DNA of 13,566 bases, taken from positions 1-13,566 of the forward strand of contig DFZN01000049.1 in NCBI GenBank assembly GCA_002382735.1. Direction: 5' to 3'. A program made the position numbers and the translations under genes. The notes beneath the pieces were generated by a model. It made no database searches and had not been told where the DNA came from. It saw only the letters and a program-made list of their open reading frames with translations. Positions within the stretch are counted from its first letter, which is position 1; each line of letters opens with the position of its first letter. Below are positions 7,171 through 13,566 of this stretch, piece after piece. This stretch comes from a bacterium UBP11_UBA4055. Its GTDB lineage: Bacteria > UBA4055.

Positions 7171-7175
7171 AAGGA
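7171..7175 (+). promoter_or_regulatory. Ribosome binding site deciding the start at 7182
   Basis: AAGGA, preceded by an A run, ends six bases before ATG 7182. No such sequence precedes the alternative in-frame TTG at 7155, which lies inside the likely -10 box. Confidence 0.7.
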
Positions 7176-7181
7176 CTATTC

Positions 7182-7844
7182 ATGCATAATGAGAATTTTA
7201 TATCAAGACTGTCGGGAATGTTCTTCGGTTACAAACGGCTCAGTCTTCTAAAGACAGTTTACTTAAACATTAAACAGGGCTATTTCCCCAGGTTCAAGAT
7301 ACTCGTGTATCCAAAAACAAAGATAGGTAAAGCAAAGAAGGGTAAAATAACTATCCTTGGAGACAAAGCCAAGCTGCATCTCGGAACATCATTTGAGAGG
7401 AGCCACTTCAATAATACTAACCTCAAGATCGATGAAGGCGGCGAGCTGATAATAAACGGGATATTCAGCTTTCACACCGGCGGAGTGATCAACATCTCCA
7501 GTGGGGGAGTATTGGAAATAGGCAGCGGATACGCGGCGGAGAATGTTGATATATCATGCTACAGGAATATAAAGATTGGTCAGTATGTAGCTATATCAAA
7601 AGGAGTTGCGATAAGTGATTCGAATATGCACACTATAAAAGGAATGGAACAGGATAATTCACGACCGATAATAATTGGAGAGCATGTCGGTATCGGAATG
7701 AGGGCAATGATACTTACGGGCGTAACTGTCGGTGACGGAGCGATAATCGCCGCCGGTGCTGTAGTGACAAAGGATATACCCGAAAAATGTTTTGTGGCGG
7801 GAGTGCCTGCCAAGGTTATAAAAGAAAATGTTGAATGGAGTTAA
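7182..7844 (+). CDS. Left-handed beta-helix (hexapeptide) acyltransferase
   Basis: A 220-residue O-acyltransferase-like protein, probably acetylating a sugar or lipid-linked glycan in the cytoplasm. From about residue 82 it shows imperfect hexapeptide repeats of the [LIV]-G-x4 type (LKIDEGGELIINGIFSF, VLEIGSG, IKIGQYVAISKGVAI) and the classic C-terminal coil IGEHVGIGMRAMILTGVTVGDGAIIAAGAVVTKDIP with VAGVPAKVIKE. H150 in ISDSNMHTI is in the position of the catalytic histidine of WbbJ/NodL-type acetyltransferases. The N-terminal 75 residues are basic and contain a hydrophobic stretch that may lie on the membrane (KRLSLLKTVYLNIKQGYF). It stands alone, with its own promoter and terminator, outside any polysaccharide cluster in view, so its acceptor cannot be told from context. 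Confidence 0.87.
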   Translation: MHNENFISRLSGMFFGYKRLSLLKTVYLNIKQGYFPRFKILVYPKTKIGKAKKGKITILGDKAKLHLGTSFERSHFNNTNLKIDEGGELIINGIFSFHTGGVINISSGGVLEIGSGYAAENVDISCYRNIKIGQYVAISKGVAISDSNMHTIKGMEQDNSRPIIIGEHVGIGMRAMILTGVTVGDGAIIAAGAVVTKDIPEKCFVAGVPAKVIKENVEWS

Positions 7845-7870
7845 AAAAAGCGGTTTGACCGTCTTTTTTT
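7843..7870. terminator. Bidirectional terminator between acyltransferase and bioY
   Basis: AAAAAAAG then CGGT (7843-7854) faces ACCG, a bulged T, then CTTTTTTT (7858-7870), around a TTG loop. Read on the plus strand it ends in seven T residues, and read on the minus strand likewise. It lies exactly between the convergent genes and overlaps both stop codons (TAA at 7842-7844; bioY stop at 7869-7871). Confidence 0.85.
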
Positions 7871-8414
7871 ATCTGAGATATTTCCTTGCTGCCGGAACGA
7901 GAGAAGCAGCTATAACGATCTTTATCATGTCTCCCGGGATGAAAGGATAAACACCGGTCGCAAGAAGGTCACTTGTTCTTATAAATTTTGACAGCCAAAT
8001 TATACCTGAAATATAGATCACCAGATTTCCTGCGGTCATGCATATAACTGACATTGAGAAATTTTTAAAATATCCTTTGTCGCTCAGATAGCCTACTATA
8101 AAAGATGCCGCTATGAATCCCGTAAGATATCCTCCCGTAGGTCCCGTAAGCCTGGAAAGACCGAAATTACCGCCGGCGAAAAAAGGCATTCCCATTGTTC
8201 CGAGTAGTATGTAAGAAAGTACGGCAAGCATACCTTTTTTTCTTCCGAGGATGCCCGCACTCAAAAGGATCCCCAGTGTCTGTCCTGTAAAAGGTACAGG
8301 ATATAGCGGGATTATGATTTGTGATAATGCGGCAATAGTCACAACTGCGGTCATAACCGGTATCAGTTCTGCTGCCAAATCTCTTCCTATAAAGGCTGTT
8401 CTTCGAAGATCCAT
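7869..8414 (-). CDS. bioY: Biotin transporter BioY (ECF substrate-binding subunit)
   Basis: BioY is the membrane-embedded S component that binds biotin for energy-coupling-factor transporters; some BioY proteins act without a dedicated EcfA/EcfT pair. The 181 residues include about six hydrophobic segments and the family motifs PVPFTGQT (39-46), GMPFFAGG (75-82), LTGPTGGYLTGF (89-100) and the C-terminal PFIPGDMIKI (157-166). On the minus strand GGGAG lies a few bases before the ATG (plus-strand CTCCC at 8421-8425). No ECF ATPase or EcfT gene is in view, so it is either solitary or shares a general ECF module elsewhere. The upstream region holds a direct repeat that may be an operator, consistent with control by biotin availability. 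The gene call is firm; regulation is inference. Confidence 0.95.
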   Translation of the reverse strand: MDLRRTAFIGRDLAAELIPVMTAVVTIAALSQIIIPLYPVPFTGQTLGILLSAGILGRKKGMLAVLSYILLGTMGMPFFAGGNFGLSRLTGPTGGYLTGFIAASFIVGYLSDKGYFKNFSMSVICMTAGNLVIYISGIIWLSKFIRTSDLLATGVYPFIPGDMIKIVIAASLVPAARKYLR

Positions 8415-8451
8415 TGTCTGCTCCCAATAATTTTTTATTTCTCAAGCGCTA

Positions 8452-8480
8452 AATCTAATAAAATGCAAAGCTTAATGCAA
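8452..8480 (-). promoter_or_regulatory. Possible bioY promoter
   Basis: Read on the minus strand, TTGCAT (plus 8475-8480) is followed after 17 bp by TAGATT (plus 8452-8457), with about 37 bp left to the bioY start codon. Both boxes are only partial matches to the sigma70 consensus. Confidence 0.35.
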
Positions 8481-8482
8481 AG
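8463..8482. repeat. 8-bp direct repeat in the bioY upstream region
   Basis: ATGCAAAG occurs at 8463-8470 and again at 8475-8482, separated by CTTA, a 12-bp period. The two copies cover the possible bioY -35 box and spacer, as an operator would. The sequence does not match the BirA or BioR operators known to me. Confidence 0.5.
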
Positions 8483-8504
8483 AAAAATATTATGATTTTT
8501 TGTA

Positions 8505-8533
8505 TAGACAAAATTGAGAAGCGTAGTTATATT
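8505..8533 (+). promoter_or_regulatory. Sigma70-like promoter for the aldolase-deiminase-carboxypeptidase operon
   Basis: TAGACA (8505-8510, five of six matches to TTGACA) and TATATT (8528-8533, five of six to TATAAT) are separated by exactly 17 bp. Transcription would start near 8540, leaving a leader of about 19 bases before ATG 8559. It is divergent from the bioY promoter. Confidence 0.65.
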
Positions 8534-8558
8534 CTAACCGTACTTAATAGAGAGAATC

Positions 8559-9281
8559 ATGACTGAGATCGAAAACAAAATAAAAGTGATGAAAGAGGCG
8601 GCAGGTGTTTTGTATGACCACGGATGGGGCGAAGCTTCAGCCGGGAACATGAGTGTCTGTATAAACGAAAAAACCGACTTTAACAGATCAAGCAAAATTC
8701 AACTTCATAAGAAATTTCCCAGCCTTAAAGGAAGATCTGTCCTGATAACATCTTCCGGGAGCAGAATGAGGCAGATAGCTTCTGGAGATGAAATTAAAAT
8801 GTTCTCTCTCGTTACAATTGACGAAAACGGAGGGTTTTATTATTTCCACCCTGATTTTAGCGACAAACCTTCATCTGAACTTATCGCCCACTTAATGATG
8901 CATGATATACTTTGCAGGGAAAATAAAAACGATAACGCTGTCATACACTGCCACCCGGACAGTATTATAACTCTTTTGAGATCTCAGAAATTCAAAGACC
9001 AAGACGCTCTGAACGAAATGTTTTCAGAGGTGTTGCTTGAATCAAAGTTGCTTTTGCCGAATGGCGCAGGTATTTTGGATGATATGGAGCCCGGCTCGGA
9101 AAAGCTTGCATCGGCAATATGTAAACAGATAAAAAAGAGAGACATCGTTCTTCTGGATAAACACGGGTGTTTCAGTCACGGAAAAGATATGGACGAGGCA
9201 CTGGACAGAATTGAATTTGTGGAAAAAGCTGCGCGAATATATTTAGAACTGATTAAACTTAAATATGAGGAAATGGGATGA
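8559..9281 (+). CDS. Class II aldolase/adducin family protein, RhaD-like
   Basis: A 240-residue zinc-dependent class II (fuculose/rhamnulose-phosphate type) aldolase-fold protein. The N-terminal GWGEASAGNMS (22-32) matches the phosphate-binding loop. E107 in KPSSEL is placed like the catalytic Glu, and H130, H132 (IHCHP) and H202 (DKHG) are placed like the zinc ligands; spacing agrees with E. coli RhaD (E117, H141, H143, H212). Members cleave ketose phosphates into dihydroxyacetone phosphate and an aldehyde, but others in the fold are dehydratases, epimerases or decarboxylases, so the substrate is uncertain. No rhamnose kinase, isomerase or transporter gene is present in the window. Its TGA overlaps the ATG of the next gene (ATGA), so a cytoplasmic sugar enzyme is translationally coupled to a secreted deiminase. 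The start has only a weak AGAGAGA upstream (8549-8555). Confidence 0.8.
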   Translation: MTEIENKIKVMKEAAGVLYDHGWGEASAGNMSVCINEKTDFNRSSKIQLHKKFPSLKGRSVLITSSGSRMRQIASGDEIKMFSLVTIDENGGFYYFHPDFSDKPSSELIAHLMMHDILCRENKNDNAVIHCHPDSIITLLRSQKFKDQDALNEMFSEVLLESKLLLPNGAGILDDMEPGSEKLASAICKQIKKRDIVLLDKHGCFSHGKDMDEALDRIEFVEKAARIYLELIKLKYEEMG

Positions 9282-10936
9282 AAAAGCTGCTACTCCTGTT
9301 TGTGATCTTTTCCGTCTTTGCATCTTTTGCTCAGACAAAAGTCGATGACGAACTGATTCAAAGGACTGAAGAATGGTTCAAGAATAATCCTGAGTCGATG
9401 CCTCACTGGCTGACTCCGGAAGAGCTTGAAAGGCTGGATGATATTGGTAAAGATTTCGTATCAACTTCTCCTCCCGTCGGACCGGTCCGTCAGACAGCTG
9501 AGTTCGAGAGAATGCAGGGTGTTCTTGTAAGATATCCGTTCGGAGTACCGGTCGATTTCATCACTCAACTTTCTGAAGTCACAGATGTATATACAATTTG
9601 TACGAGCACACAGAAAAAAACTGTAGTGAACACTTATATTGCAGCAGGAATAGACACTTCAAAGTGTGAATTCCTGCTTGAACCAAGCGATTCATACTGG
9701 ACGAGAGACTACGGCCCGTGGTATGTGGTGAACGGTAATGATGAAGTCGGTGTCTGTGACTTCATGTATAACAGACCCAGAGCGAATGACGATGCTATCC
9801 CAAGTGCAATGGCGCCATTCCTCGGTGAACCATACTACGGTATGAGCGTGGTGCATACGGGCGGGAACTATATGACGGACGGTATGGGTGTCGGAGCCTC
9901 AACGACGATCGTATATGAGGAGAGCTATTCAACTCTTGGAATATCTGAGGCTGAAGTAGATCAGAGGATGCAGGATTATCTGGGAATACATACATATCAT
10001 GTGCTGCAGGACCCTAACAACACATATATAGATCACATTGACTGCTGGGGCAAGTTTCTTGATGTTGACAAGATACTTATCAGATCAGTTCCGACTTCTC
10101 ATGCACAGTACGACGAAATAGAGGCTACAGTAGATTATTTCGAAGCTCAGACATCATCTTACGGAGGGCCTTATGAGATATACAGGGTCTATACTCCCAA
10201 TGACGAACCTTTCACTAATTCCCTGATACTGAACGATCATGTATTCGTGCCTATCATGGGAGGATCGAACGATGCGGCCGCTATTGCAGTCTATCAGAAT
10301 GCCATGCCGGGCTATACTGTAGTCGGAGTCACCGGACTTCCTTACCCGAACGAGTGGGAATCTACTGACGCTCTGCACTGCAGAGCAAGAGGAGTGATAG
10401 ACAAAGAGATGCTTCATATTTATCACATAGCCGATCCTTCAGACAGAACTTCTTCTGAAGATTACACGATATCGGCGAATATGGTATCCTATGGAGAAAA
10501 TACAATAACTTCGGCAGTTCTTTATTACAAGGTCGATACAGGGAACTGGAACAGCATTCCGATGACTCTTTCCAAAGCTCAATACACAGCAACCATTCCG
10601 GCTCAGGCTACAGGCTCAGAAGTTTCATATTACATTCACGCGGAAGATAATTCCGGAAGATCGGAGAACCATCCGTTCATAGGTTCCGCTGATCCGCACA
10701 AATTCAGTGTTATCCAGGGCGAAACGCTGCAGTCTCCCGGAAATATAAGAACAAGTATTTCAAGTTCCGATCTGATAATTGACTGGGATGATTCTTCAGG
10801 AGCTACAAGTTACGATGTATATTCTTCGGACGATCCTTACGGGGCATTCAGTTTTGAGGCTAATGTGACGGTCAGCCAGTTCACTGTCGCTTATACTGAA
10901 ACTAAAAAATTCTACTATGTTGTGGCTAAAAATTAA
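9278..10936 (+). CDS. Secreted PPAD-type peptidylarginine deiminase with Ig-like and FN3-like domains
   Basis: A 552-residue exported enzyme predicted to convert arginine residues to citrulline plus ammonia. The N-terminus MKKLLLLFVIFSVFASFAQ is a signal peptide. The catalytic domain (about 65-390) follows Porphyromonas gingivalis PPAD closely by recalled sequence: W141 and D144 in YWTRDYGPW, H253 and D255 in IDHIDCWGKF, N314 in FTNSLILND, and nucleophile C368 in TDALHCRA, with spacings equal or nearly equal to PPAD D130/H236/D238/N297/C351. R166 and R168 in YNRPRAND match PPAD R152/R154, which hold the free carboxylate of a C-terminal arginine. An Ig-like domain (about 395-480, YYIHAEDNSGR, PFIG, DPHKF) matches that of PPAD, then an FN3-like domain (about 487-552) replaces the usual secretion tail. 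The ATG overlaps the aldolase stop, with GAGG at 9267-9270. Agmatine deiminase is the related but less likely alternative. Confidence 0.9.
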   Translation: MKKLLLLFVIFSVFASFAQTKVDDELIQRTEEWFKNNPESMPHWLTPEELERLDDIGKDFVSTSPPVGPVRQTAEFERMQGVLVRYPFGVPVDFITQLSEVTDVYTICTSTQKKTVVNTYIAAGIDTSKCEFLLEPSDSYWTRDYGPWYVVNGNDEVGVCDFMYNRPRANDDAIPSAMAPFLGEPYYGMSVVHTGGNYMTDGMGVGASTTIVYEESYSTLGISEAEVDQRMQDYLGIHTYHVLQDPNNTYIDHIDCWGKFLDVDKILIRSVPTSHAQYDEIEATVDYFEAQTSSYGGPYEIYRVYTPNDEPFTNSLILNDHVFVPIMGGSNDAAAIAVYQNAMPGYTVVGVTGLPYPNEWESTDALHCRARGVIDKEMLHIYHIADPSDRTSSEDYTISANMVSYGENTITSAVLYYKVDTGNWNSIPMTLSKAQYTATIPAQATGSEVSYYIHAEDNSGRSENHPFIGSADPHKFSVIQGETLQSPGNIRTSISSSDLIIDWDDSSGATSYDVYSSDDPYGAFSFEANVTVSQFTVAYTETKKFYYVVAKN

Positions 10937-10943
10937 ATAAATC

Positions 10944-10950
10944 AAGGAGG
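10944..10950 (+). promoter_or_regulatory. Strong ribosome binding site for a GTG start
   Basis: AAGGAGG ends seven bases before GTG 10958 and is the strongest Shine-Dalgarno sequence in the window. It fixes the GTG as the start of the large carboxypeptidase gene and lies eight bases after the deiminase stop, showing the two are one transcript. Confidence 0.85.
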
Positions 10951-10957
10951 GGTTAAA

Positions 10958-13566
10958 GTGAACAGGCAAATTATAATAATTCTCATTGCAGCAATAACTC
11001 TTTTTGCTACAAGCAAATATCAATATGCAGAAATCCAAGTCAATTCGCCTGATGTCATTAAATTCCTGCAGGAAAATAAAATCGACATCGACAGGACGAG
11101 TTTCGGTCCGGGCGGAGTTCCTATTGACGGCAGAGTGACTGTGTATGTAACTGAAGAACAGTATTCTATGATAGAAAAAAACGGCTATTCAATGGAATGG
11201 ACACCGCTTCAGCTACCTGAGAAGCTGTCTGACTTCAGGCATAATACTGCGATCGGAGATTCTATGCTGATCTGGCAGAACAGGTGGCCTTCGATCTGCA
11301 AAAGGATCCAGATCGGAACATCCGTTCAGGGGAGACCTCTATGGGTTATGAAGATCACCGACAATATAGATGTTGAAGAAGCCGAACCCGAATTTAAGTA
11401 TTCTGCTACTATGCACGGTGATGAAGTTACTGGAACAGAGATGACTATGTTCTTCATCGAGAATATTCTGAAGGGGTACGAAGCGAACAATGATACGATG
11501 CAGTTTATTGTAAATAATACCGAGCTGTATGTCATGCCTCTTCACAATCCCGACGGAATGGAAAACAACTCAAGAAACAATGCCAACGGCGTTGACCTGA
11601 ACAGGAATTTCCCTGAAGGTACTTATGGCGAGCCCAATACTCCAGACGGTGAAGAACCCGAGATAGCGGCAATGATAAATTTCAGCAACGATCATAATTT
11701 CGTTCTCTCCGCAAATTTTCACGGCGGAGCTCTTGTGGCTAATTATCTCTATGACAAAGAAACAGGAGTGACTTCCGGATCCTATGCCGCATGTCCTGAC
11801 GATGAACATGTTGCATGGCTGGCATATAACTATTCTGTAAGAAACTATGAGATGTTCAACAATTCTGTCGGAAAAGGATCTTTCCCTAACGGTATAACCA
11901 ATGGGAGTGACTGGTATTCTATAGACGGCGGTATGCAGGACTGGAATTACAGGTATTATAATGATATAGAGACTACTTTAGAGATTTCTACTACAAAATG
12001 GCCGGCTTTCAGTCTAATTGCGGGATTTTGGGAAGACAATAGGGAATCAATGTTCTGGTATGTTATGGCGGCTCACAAGGGAATTTACGGGATTGTTACT
12101 GACTCTTATACAGGATTGCCGCTGAATGCAACAATAGAGATTGCAGGAATAGATAAACAGTACGGAACCGATCCGGACTTCGGAGACTATTACAGGATAG
12201 TTAAACCCGGGACCTATTCGATGACTGTATCCGCACCGGGATACTTCAGTCAGACTGTCAATAATATTGTTGTGACCGACGACACAGTTGATTTTAAGGA
12301 TGCAACCCAGGTAAATGTTCAGTTAGTGCCTGAAGGTGACATAGGCGGAACTTTTTCATACAATCCTTCTTCTCTAAATTTCGGCAGTATCAGTGTCGGT
12401 TTCAGCAGTATGAATACATTTTCAATTACCAACTCACACACGAGCGAGGTTCTAACCGGAACTATTGGCACGATCAGCGGATATTCTGTATCTGAAACTT
12501 CTAAGCAAATCAGTAAGGATCAGAAAAACACGATCGGATACACAATTGGAGCTAACTCAAGCAAGACCTTTAATCTGACTTTTGAACCGACAGGGGCGGG
12601 AGCTTACAACGGCAATATTACGATAACTTCGACTGATACGAACCATGCGACAGAGTATCTTGCTGTAACAGGTACGGGAATTGTTCCGGACATAAATCTG
12701 AACCCGACATCACTTTCAGCCACCACGGCACCTGAATCGAGCATCAACAAGCAGTTCGAAATCCAGAACACCGATCTCGGTACGCTTAATTACGGTATAA
12801 GCATCAACTACACTGGCGGCAAAGAAATAAAAGCCTCCGGCGGTCCTGACACTTACGGTTACAAATGGAAGGATTCGGACGAAGTCGGCGGACCAGTGTT
12901 TAGCTGGGTTGACATCACCGGCAGCGGTACTGTAGTAACACTTGCAGATGACGCCGAATCATCCGCTATATCCATGGGTATGACCTTCCCGTTCTACGGC
13001 ATAAATTACACTACTGTAGTAATAGCAGACAACGGCGCGGTAACATTTACAGGCGGTGATGTAAGCGCAACGAACGCGACGATACCTACAGCGGATGCAC
13101 CGAACGCACTTGTCTCTCCGTTCTGGGACGATTTGAACTGCGGATCGGCATCGAGCGGCGATGTTTATTACTATTATGACAGCGCCAATTCAAGATTTAT
13201 CATCGAGTATTATAATATAGTAGATTACGGCTCAACGAACACGAACACATTCGAGATACTTCTTTACGAAAGCGGGAAGATAGAGTTCCAGTACGGCACG
13301 CTGAACGGTCCTCTGAACGAATGTACGGTCGGAATAGAGAGTCCTGACGGCAGCGACGGCTGTCTTGTAACCTACAACAGCGCGTATCTTAAGAATAATT
13401 TCGCGATCCAGTTCCAGGCAACACCTGAATGGCTGAGCTTAGACAGTAATACAGGCAGTATAACAGGGATCGGCAGTGATACGATAACGGCTACTTGCGA
13501 TGCAACCGGACTTGAGGTTGGAACATACACTGCAGATATCGTAATAGGATCGAATGACCCTGACGA
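10958..13566 (+). CDS. Secreted M14B zinc carboxypeptidase with long ASH/BACON-like tail, 3' end outside window
   Basis: The frame is open from GTG 10958 to the right edge, at least 869 residues. A signal peptide (MNRQIIIILIAAITLFATS) precedes a propeptide-like region (about 24-90). The metallocarboxypeptidase domain has zinc ligands H153, E156 (MHGDEVTGTEM) and H255 (NFHGGALVANY), substrate-carboxylate residues N215-R216 (GVDLNRNFP), the M14B block GITNGSDWYSIDGGMQDWNY and catalytic E342 (ETTLEIS). D266 lies eleven residues after H255, where basic-specific enzymes such as carboxypeptidase D have Asp192, so removal of C-terminal Arg/Lys is predicted. A transthyretin-like regulatory domain (375-450) follows as in eukaryotic CPD/CPE/CPN, then an ASH-like domain (about 468-574) and a BACON-like domain (from about 577) split by an inserted beta-sandwich (about 628-820). 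A surface anchor or sorting domain may lie beyond the edge. It starts 22 bp after the deiminase gene. Confidence 0.95.
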   Translation, partial: MNRQIIIILIAAITLFATSKYQYAEIQVNSPDVIKFLQENKIDIDRTSFGPGGVPIDGRVTVYVTEEQYSMIEKNGYSMEWTPLQLPEKLSDFRHNTAIGDSMLIWQNRWPSICKRIQIGTSVQGRPLWVMKITDNIDVEEAEPEFKYSATMHGDEVTGTEMTMFFIENILKGYEANNDTMQFIVNNTELYVMPLHNPDGMENNSRNNANGVDLNRNFPEGTYGEPNTPDGEEPEIAAMINFSNDHNFVLSANFHGGALVANYLYDKETGVTSGSYAACPDDEHVAWLAYNYSVRNYEMFNNSVGKGSFPNGITNGSDWYSIDGGMQDWNYRYYNDIETTLEISTTKWPAFSLIAGFWEDNRESMFWYVMAAHKGIYGIVTDSYTGLPLNATIEIAGIDKQYGTDPDFGDYYRIVKPGTYSMTVSAPGYFSQTVNNIVVTDDTVDFKDATQVNVQLVPEGDIGGTFSYNPSSLNFGSISVGFSSMNTFSITNSHTSEVLTGTIGTISGYSVSETSKQISKDQKNTIGYTIGANSSKTFNLTFEPTGAGAYNGNITITSTDTNHATEYLAVTGTGIVPDINLNPTSLSATTAPESSINKQFEIQNTDLGTLNYGISINYTGGKEIKASGGPDTYGYKWKDSDEVGGPVFSWVDITGSGTVVTLADDAESSAISMGMTFPFYGINYTTVVIADNGAVTFTGGDVSATNATIPTADAPNALVSPFWDDLNCGSASSGDVYYYYDSANSRFIIEYYNIVDYGSTNTNTFEILLYESGKIEFQYGTLNGPLNECTVGIESPDGSDGCLVTYNSAYLKNNFAIQFQATPEWLSLDSNTGSITGIGSDTITATCDATGLEVGTYTADIVIGSNDPD

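Noticed and set aside
7155..7181. TTG 7155 as start of the acyltransferase
   Set aside because: It falls inside the likely -10 box and lacks a ribosome binding site; ATG 7182 has AAGGA.
8167..8445. Second minus-strand frame overlapping bioY
   Set aside because: It is the alternative frame of bioY, with Arg/Asn-rich nonsense composition, whereas the BioY frame has all family motifs.
8483..8500. AAAAAT/ATTTTT inverted repeat between the divergent promoters
   Set aside because: A pure A/T six-base stem in an A+T-rich spacer is expected by chance and has no T tract in a useful position.
10400..10936. Type IX secretion sorting domain at the deiminase C-terminus
   Set aside because: The protein ends with an FN3-like strand (KKFYYVVAKN) and I see no typical CTD motif; export beyond the periplasm cannot be claimed.
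10796..11809. Minus-strand frames opposite the deiminase end and carboxypeptidase start
   Set aside because: The plus-strand frame from GTG 10958 is continuous, has a strong ribosome binding site and contains the full M14B active site.

Overview
The window (13,566 bp) looks like chromosomal DNA of a Gram-negative-type bacterium, most plausibly an uncultured member of the FCB group (Bacteroidota, Cloacimonadota, Delongbacteria and relatives). The grounds are a Porphyromonas-type secreted deiminase, a secreted carboxypeptidase with long ASH/BACON-like tails of the kind common in that group, AT-leaning but mixed base composition, and purine-rich ribosome binding sites. This placement is inference: there is no rRNA gene or phylogenetic marker placement here.

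Region 1 (1-1887) is strikingly A+T-rich and holds two overlapping genes. The first is a 5'-truncated TIM-barrel protein resembling tRNA-guanine transglycosylases (TGT), with a C-x-C-x2-C zinc motif. The second is a 210-residue protein with PD-(D/E)XK nuclease-type motifs and a winged-helix-like insert. Together they look like the right end of an acquired nucleic-acid modification or defence module. This is the best candidate for an undescribed system in the window.

Region 2 (about 1900-7130) is ordinary core-like sequence: an unrecognised 405-residue protein, a TauE/SafE-family permease and the rRNA dimethylase RsmA, packed with ribosome binding sites overlapping upstream stop codons. A PLP-dependent class I/II aminotransferase and a branched-chain aminotransferase (IlvE) follow as a second unit, closed by a clear intrinsic terminator.

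Region 3 (7128-8559) has a hexapeptide-repeat acyltransferase with its own promoter, converging on a minus-strand biotin transporter gene (bioY). One shared bidirectional hairpin separates them. The bioY upstream region is divergent from the next operon and contains an 8-bp direct repeat placed like an operator.

Region 4 (8505 to the right edge) is an operon driven by a good sigma70-like promoter. It encodes a RhaD-like class II aldolase, a secreted peptidylarginine deiminase closely resembling Porphyromonas PPAD (catalytic residues plus the two arginines that hold a C-terminal arginine), and a very large secreted M14B zinc carboxypeptidase of the type that removes C-terminal Arg/Lys, cut off by the window edge. 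The last two enzymes are predicted to act on the same substrate, the C-terminal arginine of extracellular peptides, one by citrullination and the other by removal.
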